The notes: generated by a model from the letters alone, not told the origin. A stretch of 55,569 nt of DNA from Chryseosolibacter indicum (GCF_018598585.1 NZ_JAHESD010000036.1:1-55569), one strand, 5' to 3'; numbered from the stretch's first letter, positions 9,201 to 19,092 are shown. Translations and numbers: made by a program.

Positions 9201-12200
9201 CTGCCATTAAAAATGAAGTCGACTTCGACAAAGCCAATATTGAATATATTGAATTCTGGATGCTCGATCCATTTATTGAAGGAGAGAATGGAAAAATATA
9301 TCTACGGGGAAAAGAACAGTGGACTCACCAGCAATCAGGAGGACAGGTGCTATTTCAGTTAGGAAATATTTCTGAAGACGTTATTATTGATTCAAAGCAT
9401 GGGTTTGAAAATGGATTACCTCCCACTGGGGTTAATAACCCAGGCCAGGTATCAGTACAAAGAACTGAGTGGGGTTATGTAACGAACGAACAGTTTTTAA
9501 ATAACGCGTTTGACAATTCACCGAATGCCCGCACCAACCAGGACGTTGGTTTAGACGGGATATCTTCTGAGCAGGAGCGCTCCTTCTTTACTGAGTTTAG
9601 TGATCTTACTGACCCATCCGGCGATGACTTTAGATTTTATCTTGACGAAACGTACGACAACACCAATGCACAGTTGTTGGAGCGCTATAAGAACATCAAT
9701 GGCATGGATGGCAACTCTCCGATTATTGGAAACGATCGTATAGCAAGGTCGGGCACTCAAACGCCAGATAACGAGGACATCAATGTTGACAATACCCTCA
9801 ACGAGCTTGAAGAATACTATGAATATGCTTTTGATCTTAAGAAATCAAACCTTGAGGCAGGAAAAGGATATATCGTTGATCAAATTACTACACGACCATC
9901 CTTCCCGGATGGGTCGAACGAATTAGTTACGTGGTACCTTGTTAGAATTCCTATACGCGGACGGAAAAGCATAGTAGGCAACATGAGCGGGTTTAAGTCT
10001 ATCCGTTACATGCGAATGATTCTTACAGGCTTTCAGGAACCTGTGGTTCTTCGCCTTGCAAACTTCAGGTTTGTTGGAAGTAAATGGAGAAAATACAATG
10101 AAGATCTTCGTACAGGATTGAACCCGGATATTGAACCCAATGATGATTTTACAGTATCTGTTGTAAACCTGGAAGAAAATGGTTTTAAGAATGAAGGTGA
10201 GCAAACACCACTTTCTGCCTATACAATTCCTCCTGGCGTGGTGAGAGACCGCGATAACACTTCAAGTGTTGCAAGACAACTTAATGAGCAATCTGTTCAG
10301 GTATGTGTCGACGAATTGAAAGATGGAGATGCCCGTGCTATCTATAAAACCAGTGGATTTGATCTTTTTAACTACGGCAAGATTAAAATGTACTTACATG
10401 CCAATAGTCTTGCCCCAGACAATGAATTGCACGCTTTTCTAAGACTTGGTACAGACTTCGATCAAAACTATTATGAGATAGAGATTCCTTTAAAAATCTC
10501 TGATCCTAATAACACCGATGCGCGTGCTGTTTGGCCCGAAGAAAATGAAATAGACCTTGACCTCAACGAGCTCTACGCATTAAAAGCCTCAAGAGACCGA
10601 GAGCAATTTCCTACAGGAGAATCGTATCCAAGAGAAGGTCCAAAAGCAGTAGGGAAACATTTGATACGCATTTTTGGTCGCCCGGATATGAGTAGTATCC
10701 AGGTAATGATGATCGGAGTGCGCAACCCGAGAAGTGAGGACAACCGCTCTTACTCAGCCTGTATATGGGCTAATGAATTACGTGTTACTGATTTCGACAG
10801 AACAGCAGGATGGGCGGCTACTACTACTGTAAACGCGAAGCTTGCTGACTTTGCAACACTAACAGGCGCACTGCGCTATACAACTTATGGTTTTGGTAGT
10901 GTGAGTTCGAAGATTGGTGAGAGAACCCGTGATGAGACCACAGCGTATGATATTTCAGCAAATGTAAATGTTGATAAACTTCTTCCTGGAAACACAGGTA
11001 TTAAAATTCCAATGTTTGTGAGTTACGAGAATACTACAGTAAATCCGAACTACGACCCTGCTAATCCTGATATGAGACTCGAGGCAGCTCTTAAATCATT
11101 ACCTACTCAGGAAGATCGTGAGAACTTTAAGAAACTTATTCAGGATAAGACTACAAGGAGGAGCCTGAATTTTGTGAACGTGCGAAAGACCAAAGTTAAG
11201 CAAGACGCCCGAACGCATATCTATGATATCGAAAACCTTTCGTTTAGCTATTCATACAGTGAAGCGAACCAAACAAACTTCCTGACGCAGGAGTCGACAT
11301 TAAAACAATACCGTGGATCAGTGGCCTATAACTTTGCGCCAAAAGCTACGGGAATTGAACCTTTTAAGAACAGCAGTGCATTTAACTCCCCGTATTTAAA
11401 GTTCATCAAGGAATTTAATTTCAGTCTTCTTCCCACAAGTATTTCCATTCGTGGAGATCTCGACAGATCGTTTAGCAAAAAAGTATACAGAAATTCGACG
11501 GGAGCGTATGGATCATTTGTGCTATCTCCACCTAATTACCTCAAGTACTTTACCTTTAACAGACAATACAATGTACGTTGGGCTCTATCCAAAGGCCTTA
11601 CTTTGGAATATACTTCAAGAGCAAATGCTATTATTGATGAACCAGAAGGAGACATAAGTACGAGAGAAAACAGAGATAGTGTGATGTACAACCTGAAACG
11701 ATTTGGTAGGATGAAAAATTTCGACCAGATGGTAACCTTAAACTACACTGTTCCCTTTGATAAGTTTCCTGTTACTGATTGGCTAGGCGCAGAATATCGG
11801 TTCCAGGCAAGCTATAACTGGAAGGCGGGTCCGATTAATGCATTGCCAGATGATGTAGCCGAAAGCCGAGGCATTGTAGATGACCTGCCCGACGAATTTG
11901 ATTTTAAAAACACTATACAAAACAGCAGAGACAATAATGTAAGTGGCAAGATTGACTTTGTTAAATTATACAATAAAGTCAAGTTTCTTAAGGACCTAAA
12001 TACGCCTCCACGGCCAGCTTCGACCAGGCCACAATCGGGAAGGCCGGTACCAACCAGACCGGCAGCTCCAGACACGGTAAAAACAACACCGCAGTTTGTA
12101 AAGGGCTTCTTACGTCTTTTAATGTCACTACGTTCTATCAATGCTACCTATACCTTAACTGAAGGTACAATTCTGCCTGGCTTTACTCCTACACCAAAAC

Positions 12201-13483
12201 TTTTTGGAATGGACAAGGATTGGAACGCGCCAGGATGGGATTTTATACTGGGAAGTCAAAATCCTAACATTCGAAAAAGAGCTGCAGAAAATGGTTGGCT
12301 TACAAATCTTCCTGAACTAACAACTCCTTTTGCACAGGTAAAAGACGAGAACATTTCTATCAGGGCCAACATAGAACCTTCTTCTGAATTTAAAATACAG
12401 CTCGATATTAAAAAAGAGACTTCTACATCATATCAGGAAATTTTTAGGTTTGATCCATCAAATAAATTCGCGGATGAAACTGGCTTTGCTTCTTTAAATC
12501 CTACACGGAGCGGAAGTTATAGAATTTCATTCCTCAGTATTAAAACTGCGTTCGATGGAAGTAACGATGATACCGAGTCTGCAGTGTTTAGTAAATTCGA
12601 AGAGAATTTGGACATCATCAGAAACAGATTCAGTATTGCACATGGTGGTAAAGAATTTGATTCGACCAATCAGGACATTGTAATCCCTGCTTTCATTGCA
12701 GCTTATAGTGGCAAAAATGCAAGAGCGGTAAGCCTTTCTCCGTTCCCTTCAACTCCCCTGCCTAACTGGCGAGTCGACTACACAGGATTAAGTAAGATGG
12801 ACATATTTAAGGATATATTCCAATCAGTCACTATTTCTCACGGATATCAATCAAGCTACTCCGTGATGAATTATACTAACTCTTTAGTTATTTCTGATCC
12901 TAGCAAAGTAAGTGTAAATCGCCCTATAGAGGATTATAATGTTGATTACTTAGGGGAGGTAGACGCAACAGGAAGGTATGTACCAATATATGTTATATCT
13001 CAGGTCATGATCTCTGAGCAATTTGCTCCGTTGGTGGGTATTAACGTGAGAACAAAACGCCGTCTTACTGCGCGGGCTGAGTACAAGACAAAACGAGATT
13101 TAGCCTTAAACATTTCTAATGCTCAAATCACAGAGCTTAACAGTAAAGATGTTTCTTTTGAGCTTGGCTACACCAAAAATAACATGAAGCTTCCCTTCAA
13201 ATCGCAGGGAAGAACAATTGTTCTTAAAAATGATGTTACGTTTAGAATGAATGTTACGATCACAAACAGCAAAACCATTCAACGTAAAGTGGACGAACTT
13301 AACACCATAACAAATGGAAACATTAATTTCCAACTAAGGCCGAATATCAGTTATGTAGTTAATCAGAAGCTCACACTACAAGGCTATTTCGAACGTACTA
13401 TTAACGAACCCGTGGTCACTACTTCCTTCAGAAGGACAACCACCCGTTTTGGCGTTCAGGTAAGATTTAGCTTGGCTCAATAA
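6236..13483 (+). CDS. sprA: Cell surface protein SprA, type IX secretion outer-membrane translocon
   Basis: SprA forms the very large beta-barrel pore of the type IX secretion system, through which gliding adhesins and secreted enzymes pass. At 2415 residues it has the length typical of SprA. A signal peptide ends near residue 31 (ESYSQ). Early segments typical of the family include RGFVTLDFGG and many repeated aromatic, strand-forming stretches, and the C-terminus ends in a beta-strand (FGVQVRFSLAQ). The frame starts with TTG at 6236; an in-frame TAA at 6221-6223 and no ATG or GTG before it make TTG the only start that keeps the signal peptide. An unusual Pro/Arg-rich linker occupies about residues 1922-1946. 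No other T9SS gene (porV, gldKLMN, sov partner) is present in the window, so this gene is apart from the motor cluster. Confidence 0.95.
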   Translation: MTPTIKKNCNALSLGLVTWLVCLFSFESYSQRQDSTRVTRQDTSGVYKPSKRPTYRPTDRYGDPFSNSTTASPLFLKDPNQMKLDVEIDTALNYTVYEKIGDLNYRPTTSMSFSEFQQYQDRKILKDYWQSKARAMDGESAVAGRGFTPKIFVSPVLDRIFGGSYVELQPRGFVTLDFGGSFQRIANPNIPARQQRNGGFEFDQQINMSVVGKVGEKLAVTANFDNNNSFDFQNNMKVEYTGFKEDILQKLEIGNVSLPLNNTLIQGAQNLFGIKAQMQFGKLNVTTIASTQRGKVSSIDIPGGNNGQGRPFEIVASNYDENRHFFLGHFFRDNYRKWTKNSPQITSGVNITRVEVYILNRNNDTQTLRNVVGLMDLGEPTRIHNATVISSQTTLANSNEANSLFQYVTTQLGGRNADAINGQLDSYFAGEVNNGTDYEKITSARRLNDTEFTFHRQLGYITLTRKLQNDEALAVAYEFTYNGRPYKVGELSEDYASRGDQEVIFLKLLRPRRINIRDERKRIIPTWDLMMKNIYSLNVNQLSRENFQLRIIYRDDRSGIDNPQFQEGSAEMRQKQLVEIFGLDLLNPVNDRQRDGNFDFVEGVTVNTESGLIIFPYLEPFSEALREEFNRPYNTQFRDQLIQKYSYDTLYRTTKAEAELFATKNKFMLVGQYNAGSAREILIPGFGVSQGSVKIFAGGMPLSEGTDYSVDYTFGKVTILNESILTSGKNISVQYEQSDPFAFQTRSLVGSRFDYKLNDDVNFGSTILYYNERPLISRNQVGTEPARNLQYGLDFNIQKNSRFLTKMIDALPIIQTKEQSSFAISGEFAQLLPGTSNVINGEGTAYIDDFENSATPISLMTPLAWRLSSTPVHDSRFYPGGVISKDRSAGHKRAKLAWYQIDNMVYRDGGPNRPANISQKDIENHYIRPVDPQEIFPYYNRQQGNFYQSIFDLAYYPDERGPYNYNNIDFNKTTGKLANPRDNWAGITTAIKNEVDFDKANIEYIEFWMLDPFIEGENGKIYLRGKEQWTHQQSGGQVLFQLGNISEDVIIDSKHGFENGLPPTGVNNPGQVSVQRTEWGYVTNEQFLNNAFDNSPNARTNQDVGLDGISSEQERSFFTEFSDLTDPSGDDFRFYLDETYDNTNAQLLERYKNINGMDGNSPIIGNDRIARSGTQTPDNEDINVDNTLNELEEYYEYAFDLKKSNLEAGKGYIVDQITTRPSFPDGSNELVTWYLVRIPIRGRKSIVGNMSGFKSIRYMRMILTGFQEPVVLRLANFRFVGSKWRKYNEDLRTGLNPDIEPNDDFTVSVVNLEENGFKNEGEQTPLSAYTIPPGVVRDRDNTSSVARQLNEQSVQVCVDELKDGDARAIYKTSGFDLFNYGKIKMYLHANSLAPDNELHAFLRLGTDFDQNYYEIEIPLKISDPNNTDARAVWPEENEIDLDLNELYALKASRDREQFPTGESYPREGPKAVGKHLIRIFGRPDMSSIQVMMIGVRNPRSEDNRSYSACIWANELRVTDFDRTAGWAATTTVNAKLADFATLTGALRYTTYGFGSVSSKIGERTRDETTAYDISANVNVDKLLPGNTGIKIPMFVSYENTTVNPNYDPANPDMRLEAALKSLPTQEDRENFKKLIQDKTTRRSLNFVNVRKTKVKQDARTHIYDIENLSFSYSYSEANQTNFLTQESTLKQYRGSVAYNFAPKATGIEPFKNSSAFNSPYLKFIKEFNFSLLPTSISIRGDLDRSFSKKVYRNSTGAYGSFVLSPPNYLKYFTFNRQYNVRWALSKGLTLEYTSRANAIIDEPEGDISTRENRDSVMYNLKRFGRMKNFDQMVTLNYTVPFDKFPVTDWLGAEYRFQASYNWKAGPINALPDDVAESRGIVDDLPDEFDFKNTIQNSRDNNVSGKIDFVKLYNKVKFLKDLNTPPRPASTRPQSGRPVPTRPAAPDTVKTTPQFVKGFLRLLMSLRSINATYTLTEGTILPGFTPTPKLFGMDKDWNAPGWDFILGSQNPNIRKRAAENGWLTNLPELTTPFAQVKDENISIRANIEPSSEFKIQLDIKKETSTSYQEIFRFDPSNKFADETGFASLNPTRSGSYRISFLSIKTAFDGSNDDTESAVFSKFEENLDIIRNRFSIAHGGKEFDSTNQDIVIPAFIAAYSGKNARAVSLSPFPSTPLPNWRVDYTGLSKMDIFKDIFQSVTISHGYQSSYSVMNYTNSLVISDPSKVSVNRPIEDYNVDYLGEVDATGRYVPIYVISQVMISEQFAPLVGINVRTKRRLTARAEYKTKRDLALNISNAQITELNSKDVSFELGYTKNNMKLPFKSQGRTIVLKNDVTFRMNVTITNSKTIQRKVDELNTITNGNINFQLRPNISYVVNQKLTLQGYFERTINEPVVTTSFRRTTTRFGVQVRFSLAQ

Positions 13484-13641
13484 GTGACGCACTGAAGTTA
13501 GGCAATCGAGCAAAATTTGCCATGTGCAATTGTTCCTAATTAATTTTATTATCTAACTTAATACGCTCATTTTTAGCAAATTGAGCATTTGACATTACTA
13601 ATAATCTCACTACCCAATTTCCCTTTATTATAATCTTCCGC

Positions 13642-13649
13642 TATTTTTG
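13642..13649 (+). promoter_or_regulatory. Candidate -7 box for gcvH-lipA
   Basis: tatttttg matches TAnnTTTG exactly and ends 27 bases before the gcvH ATG. No TTTG is visible at the expected -33 position. The 193-base gap after sprA also holds an imperfect hairpin at 13566-13587 (gctcatttt against aaattgagc) that could end sprA transcription. Confidence 0.4.
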
Positions 13650-13676
13650 GCAAAATTATAACTCATTATAAGTAAC

Positions 13677-14051
13677 ATGAATATCCCTGACGGCCTGAAA
13701 TACACCAAAGATCATGAGTGGATCAAGATTGAAGGCAATAAAGCAATTGTTGGTATTACAGATTTTGCCCAAAGCGAACTAGGTGACATTGTATATGTAG
13801 ATATTACAACTGTAGGCCAGGAATTATCAGAACAAGATGTTTTTGGTACCGTAGAAGCTGTAAAAACAGTTTCCGATCTATACATGCCTGTAGCAGGCAA
13901 AGTCCTCGAGGTGAATCCTATTCTGGATGGAAGCCCTGAAAAAGTTAATGAAGACCCATACGGAGAAGGCTGGATGGTAAAAGTAGAGCTGAAAGGTGCA
14001 CCAGAAAATCTACTTTCTGCAGCAGAATATAAAAGCCTCATAGGCAAATAA
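13677..14051 (+). CDS. gcvH: Glycine cleavage system H protein
   Basis: GcvH carries the lipoyl arm that shuttles the aminomethyl group between the P, T and L proteins of the glycine cleavage system. The 124-residue length is standard. The lipoyl attachment site is K63 within [16 protein letters not shown]. The N-terminus (YTKDHEWI) and the GEGWMVKV segment are family hallmarks. The gene is followed 57 bases later by lipA, which makes the lipoyl group it needs. gcvP and gcvT are not in the window. Confidence 0.96.
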   Translation: MNIPDGLKYTKDHEWIKIEGNKAIVGITDFAQSELGDIVYVDITTVGQELSEQDVFGTVEAVKTVSDLYMPVAGKVLEVNPILDGSPEKVNEDPYGEGWMVKVELKGAPENLLSAAEYKSLIGK

Positions 14052-14108
14052 AATAAACCAATTTACAGCGTCTGCTGTTTCTATATCAGATCTGTAACGC
14101 TATAAGTC

Positions 14109-14996
14109 ATGATTGAACTACCCGTAATTACTCAGGAGGAGACACGTAAACGCAAACCAAATTGGCTTAGGGTTAAATTACCGGTTGGCCCTGATTATGC
14201 CCGGGTTAGGAAATTGGTTGACAATTATAAACTTCATACGATCTGTGAAAGCGGTAATTGCCCAAATATGGGTGAATGCTGGGGAGCCGGAACAGCCACT
14301 TTTATGATTCTTGGTAACATTTGCACAAGAAGCTGTACTTTTTGTGCTGTTGCCACCGGCCGACCTACCGAATATGATGTGGAAGAACCTAAAAGGGTTG
14401 CTGAAGCCATCAAATTGATGCAGGTAAAACACGCTGTTATTACTTCGGTAAACCGCGATGAACTTAAAGACAGGGGCGCTGAAATTTGGTATCAGACTGT
14501 TGTTGAAACGAAAAACTTAAGTCCCGAAACTACCATAGAAACCCTTATACCTGACACCAAAGGTAATTGGGATGCATTATACCGAATGATAGAGGGGGGC
14601 CAGGAAGTTGTCTCGCACAATATGGAAACGGTGGGCCGGCTATACAGAAATGTAAGACCACAAGCCAAGTACGAAAGAAGTTTAGAACAGATCAGAAGAA
14701 TCCGTGAAGCAGGAAAACGAACCAAGTCTGGAATTATGCTCGGTTTAGGCGAGACCAAAGATGAGGTTCTTCAGGCTATGGACGACTTAGCTAATAACGG
14801 ATTACTAATACTTACCCTTGGTCAATATCTTCAGCCTACAAAGCTACACCATGAAGTAATTGAATTTATTCATCCGGAAACATTTGAAATGTACAAGGAA
14901 GAAGGCTTAAAAAGAGGACTTCGCTATGTGGAGTCGGGTCCTTTGGTTAGGTCTTCATATCATGCGGAACGGCATGTTAATGTTCCCATAGTTTAA
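14109..14996 (+). CDS. lipA: Lipoyl synthase (radical SAM)
   Basis: LipA inserts two sulfur atoms into octanoyl groups bound to carrier proteins such as GcvH. The 295-residue protein has the auxiliary iron-sulfur cluster motif [12 protein letters not shown] (C46, C51, C57), the radical SAM motif CTRSCTFC (C72, C76, C79), and the C-terminal RSSYHAERH segment whose serine ligates the auxiliary cluster. All six cysteines needed are present. Adjacent gcvH is a natural substrate gene. lipB is not visible here. Confidence 0.97.
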   Translation: MIELPVITQEETRKRKPNWLRVKLPVGPDYARVRKLVDNYKLHTICESGNCPNMGECWGAGTATFMILGNICTRSCTFCAVATGRPTEYDVEEPKRVAEAIKLMQVKHAVITSVNRDELKDRGAEIWYQTVVETKNLSPETTIETLIPDTKGNWDALYRMIEGGQEVVSHNMETVGRLYRNVRPQAKYERSLEQIRRIREAGKRTKSGIMLGLGETKDEVLQAMDDLANNGLLILTLGQYLQPTKLHHEVIEFIHPETFEMYKEEGLKRGLRYVESGPLVRSSYHAERHVNVPIV

Positions 14997-15173
14997 GCAG
15001 CCTTATTTTCTATTCAAGTTACTCCCGGTTGGTTATTTAACTTCATTAAAAGTAATTCAACTCTTATAACCGTATCGCTGCATTTAATGGGCATTGTGTT
15101 TTAATTAATGTTTATACTAACAACGTTAGACTTAAACTATTGAATTCAATGTTCAACTAAATTTTAAAAAAAG

Positions 15174-15374
15174 ATGAAAAAGCTATTGTTTGCTATTCTA
15201 GCCGTTACAGCGTTTGCTTGTGGTGGTGGTTCTAAAACGGAAAATCAAGAGGCGGGTACTGAACAAAGTACAGAACAGAACACTGATGAAACCTTGTCTC
15301 CAGACACAGCATCTACAGAAACACAAGCTACTGATACAACTGCAACAGATGGTGGCACTCCAAGACAACCATAG
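15174..15374 (+). CDS. Small acidic Thr/Glu/Asp-rich lipoprotein, function unknown
   Basis: The 66 residues start with a lipoprotein signal peptide whose lipobox is AFAC with C16 as the lipidated residue. The mature part is low complexity and acidic, dominated by Thr, Glu, Gln and Asp, with no recognisable domain. It is bounded by a 177-base gap upstream, in which I see no gene or clear promoter, and by a strong terminator 7 bases downstream, so it appears to be its own transcript. A flexible envelope spacer is a guess; the function is unknown. Confidence 0.7.
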   Translation: MKKLLFAILAVTAFACGGGSKTENQEAGTEQSTEQNTDETLSPDTASTETQATDTTATDGGTPRQP

Positions 15375-15380
15375 TAATAA

Positions 15381-15410
15381 AAAAATAGGCTCATGAGAGC
15401 CTATTTTTTT
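15381..15410. terminator. Bidirectional intrinsic terminator
   Basis: A perfect 12-base stem (15381-15392 with 15397-15408), loop atga, and T or A runs on both flanks. It ends the small lipoprotein gene on + and the M16 protease gene on -. Confidence 0.85.
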
Positions 15411-15427
15411 ACATAAGGCTTCGCCTT

Positions 15428-18238
15428 TCAATTATGAGCTTCTGGATTTAATACAACTTGTACATAATTAGTTGTATCAAGGTATTTGTTCGCGACCGCT
15501 TTAATATCGTTTGATGTTATTGCTGATATCCTTTTTTCGTAAGTAAGAATGGAGGATGGTTCAATACCAAGTTCTCTATTCTGGAGAAGTTGCCTCGCCC
15601 AAAACGCATTATCTTTAATATTAACAAGGTATTGTTGCTTCCACGTTTCTTTAACTTTATTTAAGTCAGCTTCTGAAGGGCCTTTTGTTTTAACTTTTAC
15701 TATTTCATCCATTGATGCTTTTATAAGTTTATTAACATTCTCGGGTCCACATGGAAGCGATAGCCCTACCGAATAATAGCTATATGGATATTTATTTAAG
15801 CTGGCATACATTCCTCCTCCATAAATGCCACTAAGGTCTTCCCGGAGTGTCTCTGTTATCTTAATATTCATAACCTCCGCCAGTGCCTGAAGTTTAAGCT
15901 GCTCTGCTTCTGAGTATGGCGCCTCTCCATTCCAAAAAATACGAATGAAACTTTTAGGCTCTGTTCCCTTTCTTACCTCTCTCTGTATTGGACCCTTATT
16001 GGCCCTCAATCCCACATCTTTAAAAGAAGACACTTTCCCTGTCGACGGTAGACTTCCGAGATATGTTTTAAGCAAAGGCTTTATTTCTTCGACATCAAAC
16101 TTCCCCACAATAACGAATGTAAAGCCTGACGCATCACCAAATCGTTCTTTATAAATTGCCAAAGCACGATGTCTGTCTATTTTTGAAAACGTCTCAGGGG
16201 TAGGGAGCTTAGGAGCCCAAGGGTGGTCTTCGTACAATATATGAATTACAGAATCCTGAAAAGTATATTGAGGATCTGAAGTCATATTTTGATACAGTGC
16301 TTGCTGTTTCGTAACGAAGGAATTAAAAAGTTCTGCGTCCTCTCTGGGTTCTGTAAAATACAAATATGTAAGCTGAAGCATTGTCTCTACATCAACAGCA
16401 CTACATTGCCCGCTTACCGACTCAGAAACAGAACCTATGCGTGGAGATACACTTGCATTCTTACCAGCTAACACTTTACGTAAATCTACAGGAGAGAATT
16501 GTCCAACACCCATTTGAGTAATCGCAGTTGATGCAAATTCGGCATTGAGCCTTTCCTTCGGATCGTATAAATACTGACCTCCAAACCGCGATGCATTCAT
16601 AACCACCTGATCATTTTTATAGTCAGTTGGTTTTAAGATTACCAGTACATCGTTAGCAAATTTTATGGTAGTCGTTCCTAATTCCTTGTTTTCACTTTCA
16701 TTAACAATTTTACCAGGCGCGGGAGCCTTTTGAATTAAGGATGTGGCTATCTCCTTTTCCTCATAACGCTTCACTTCTGTTTTACTTGCTTCTTCAGCAA
16801 TTCTCAGCAGTTCTTCATTTGTAGGAATCTTGAAGTCTGCTTTATCAGGACCTGTAAAGATGACTAGCTTAGGCGCATTATCAGCAGGAATTTTTTCCGC
16901 TGTTAGTCTATTAACTTCCTCGATCGTAATATTTTCAAGAAATTCTTTGTAATAAGCATATTCATTTTCAATACCCGGAATAGGCTCTCTATTAAGGAAA
17001 TGATGAATATATTCTTCTACTAAGTTATCTGACTCAGTTTTATCACGTTCATTAAAACTACGCTCAATACTTTTGAGCATTACTTTTTTTGTTCGTTCCA
17101 GTTCCGCAGCTGTAAACCCAAACTTTCTTGCACGTTCATTCTCCTGCATTAACGCCTCAATTGCCGGCTTAGGACCACCCTTACTTACATAAGCGAAGGA
17201 ATTAAAGCCCTCATATCCCCTTGCCCAACCCCCTATGTTACTAGCACCAAAAACAAAAGGTGGTTCAGCCTTTTGCGTAAGCTCCTGCATACGCTGGCTT
17301 AGCATATTTCTGAAGAGTATTTCTACAAGGTACGTTCTATAATCTCCGACTGTTTTCTCTTCCTTTACTTGATGATAGGGGTAGTAAATTTCAACAACAT
17401 GATTCGTCGCTTCTTTATCTGTTACCACAAGTCCTTCTGATTTAGATCTGGGAGGCACAGTTGCTAAATCCCTATTTCGTTCTTTAACAGGATTTTTGAG
17501 ATTAGAAAAGTGCTTCTTAATTAAACGTTCTGCTTCTGTTGGATCTAAGTCGCCCACAACAATCACGGCCATCAAATTAGGGCGATACCAATCCTTATAA
17601 AACCGTTTGATTACATCTGGCTTAAAGCTTTTAATAATCTCTGCTTTACCAATGGGCAACCTGTTGGAGTACTTAGATCCCTCAAACATTTTAGGATACG
17701 TAACCTTAAATATGCGATCGTCAGCTCCTTTACCTAGTCTTTCCTCTTCAAGTACAACGCCACGTTCTTTCTCAATTTCACCTGCATTGAACGCAATTGT
17801 ACTTGCCCAATCCTCAAGAATCTGAAAACCTTTCTCTACGTTCTCCTTCTTTTCAGTAGGAATTGGTAGTATGTAAACTGTTTCATCAAACCCGGTATAC
17901 GCATTAAGGTCTGCACCAAATTCAACGCCAATGGATTGAAGAAAGGAGACGATATCATTTTTCTTAAAGTTTTTTGATCCATTGAAGGCCATGTGTTCTG
18001 TAAAATGAGCAAGACCTTGTTGGTCTTCATCTTCTAGAATAGAGCCTGCATTAATAACTAACCTAAGCTCTACTTTCTTTTCAGGACGACCGTTCTTACG
18101 AATATAATAAGTTAGCCCGTTCTCTAACTTGCCAATTTTAACAGCGGGATCTAGTGGTAGTGGTTGCTGAAGTTTATCCTGGGAAAATACAATTAAAGGA
18201 ACAAAGACGATAAGTAACACCAACGTCTTAAACGCCAT
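15428..18238 (-). CDS. Secreted M16-family zinc metalloprotease (insulinase-like)
   Basis: A large two-half M16 peptidase. The N-terminal half holds the inverted zinc motif HFTEH (H78, E81, H82 from the chosen start) and a downstream ERGVVLEEE segment supplying the third ligand. The C-terminal half lacks an HxxEH motif and is the usual inactive partner. I start at 18238, giving a clean signal peptide (MAFKTLVLL to FSQ) and 936 residues. ATG codons at 18256 and 18304 are possible, but the latter would run into the neighbouring gene and place 22 unhelpful residues before the signal. The protein probably acts in the periplasm or at the surface on peptides or misfolded protein; its substrate is unknown. 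Confidence 0.9.
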   Translation of the reverse strand: MAFKTLVLLIVFVPLIVFSQDKLQQPLPLDPAVKIGKLENGLTYYIRKNGRPEKKVELRLVINAGSILEDEDQQGLAHFTEHMAFNGSKNFKKNDIVSFLQSIGVEFGADLNAYTGFDETVYILPIPTEKKENVEKGFQILEDWASTIAFNAGEIEKERGVVLEEERLGKGADDRIFKVTYPKMFEGSKYSNRLPIGKAEIIKSFKPDVIKRFYKDWYRPNLMAVIVVGDLDPTEAERLIKKHFSNLKNPVKERNRDLATVPPRSKSEGLVVTDKEATNHVVEIYYPYHQVKEEKTVGDYRTYLVEILFRNMLSQRMQELTQKAEPPFVFGASNIGGWARGYEGFNSFAYVSKGGPKPAIEALMQENERARKFGFTAAELERTKKVMLKSIERSFNERDKTESDNLVEEYIHHFLNREPIPGIENEYAYYKEFLENITIEEVNRLTAEKIPADNAPKLVIFTGPDKADFKIPTNEELLRIAEEASKTEVKRYEEKEIATSLIQKAPAPGKIVNESENKELGTTTIKFANDVLVILKPTDYKNDQVVMNASRFGGQYLYDPKERLNAEFASTAITQMGVGQFSPVDLRKVLAGKNASVSPRIGSVSESVSGQCSAVDVETMLQLTYLYFTEPREDAELFNSFVTKQQALYQNMTSDPQYTFQDSVIHILYEDHPWAPKLPTPETFSKIDRHRALAIYKERFGDASGFTFVIVGKFDVEEIKPLLKTYLGSLPSTGKVSSFKDVGLRANKGPIQREVRKGTEPKSFIRIFWNGEAPYSEAEQLKLQALAEVMNIKITETLREDLSGIYGGGMYASLNKYPYSYYSVGLSLPCGPENVNKLIKASMDEIVKVKTKGPSEADLNKVKETWKQQYLVNIKDNAFWARQLLQNRELGIEPSSILTYEKRISAITSNDIKAVANKYLDTTNYVQVVLNPEAHN

Positions 18239-18291
18239 CTTATTAATAATACCCATAGTTTTACAAACGATACAAGAATGAATGTATTTTA

Positions 18292-19092
18292 CTAGTATCC
18301 CCAACGCGTTTTAATTAGCTGAAGCATCTCCTCATGGACTAACATATTAGCAGCACATAATTCATTACCAAAGACAAAATCTTTTCCTCCTTTAAAATCA
18401 GTTACCTTACCTCCTGCTTGTTGAACAATAAATGCTCCTGCTGCAACATCCCACGGATTAAGATTGTATTCAAAAAAGCCTTCAAGTCTTCCGCATGCTA
18501 CATAAGCAAGGTCAATAGCTGCGCTGCCCAGCCTTCTGATTCCATGAGTATGTTTAAGGAAGTGCTTGATGATATCCAGGTAAAGCTCGCTTTTACCAGA
18601 GTGATTATAAGGGAAACCTGTTGCTAGAAGACTCTCTCTTAATGTGGGGATTGCAGATACTCTGATTTGCTTCTCGTTACAGTATGCAGCATCGTTTTCT
18701 ATGGCATGAAAACATTCATCACGACCTATATGATATACAACTCCAAGAATGGTGTCGTCACCTCGTGTTAATCCTATACTGATGGCATATGTTGGCATAC
18801 CATGCAAGAAATTTGTAGTACCATCAAGAGGATCGATAATCCACTTAAACTCCTCTTTCACATTTTGTTCTACTGTTCCCTCTTCTGTTACAAATCCTGC
18901 TTCAGGAACAAGCTTATGAAGGGCATCAACAAGTCTTTTCTCAGCTTCCTTGTCAACATATGAAACTAAATTATTGAAACCAGTTTTCTGTTCGATACGA
19001 GTTCGATCGAACGCCATGCCTTCTTTACGTATGAAATCTCCAACCTCTAGGCTTGCTTTGATTACCCCTTTTTGTATTGTTTGTAAGTTCAT
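18292..19092 (-). CDS. Inositol monophosphatase family protein
   Basis: A 266-residue magnesium-dependent phosphatase of the IMPase/SuhB family. Metal ligands are visible in VTEEGT (E70, E71) and DPLDGTTNF (D87, D90), and the C-terminal motif WDVAAG is present. Together these form the complete family signature. Possible substrates are inositol-1-phosphate, other sugar phosphates, or 3'-phosphoadenosine-type nucleotides; the sequence does not decide. It lies immediately upstream of the M16 gene on the same strand, with 53 bases between it and the preferred M16 start. Confidence 0.9.
   Translation of the reverse strand: MNLQTIQKGVIKASLEVGDFIRKEGMAFDRTRIEQKTGFNNLVSYVDKEAEKRLVDALHKLVPEAGFVTEEGTVEQNVKEEFKWIIDPLDGTTNFLHGMPTYAISIGLTRGDDTILGVVYHIGRDECFHAIENDAAYCNEKQIRVSAIPTLRESLLATGFPYNHSGKSELYLDIIKHFLKHTHGIRRLGSAAIDLAYVACGRLEGFFEYNLNPWDVAAGAFIVQQAGGKVTDFKGGKDFVFGNELCAANMLVHEEMLQLIKTRWGY

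Noticed and set aside
9923-10204. 93-codon frame antisense to sprA
   Set aside because: Shadow of the coding strand, with no promoter, family or export signal.
11451-11657. 68-codon frame inside sprA on the same strand
   Set aside because: It is a shadow frame in a different phase of the long sprA gene, with no independent start or signal.
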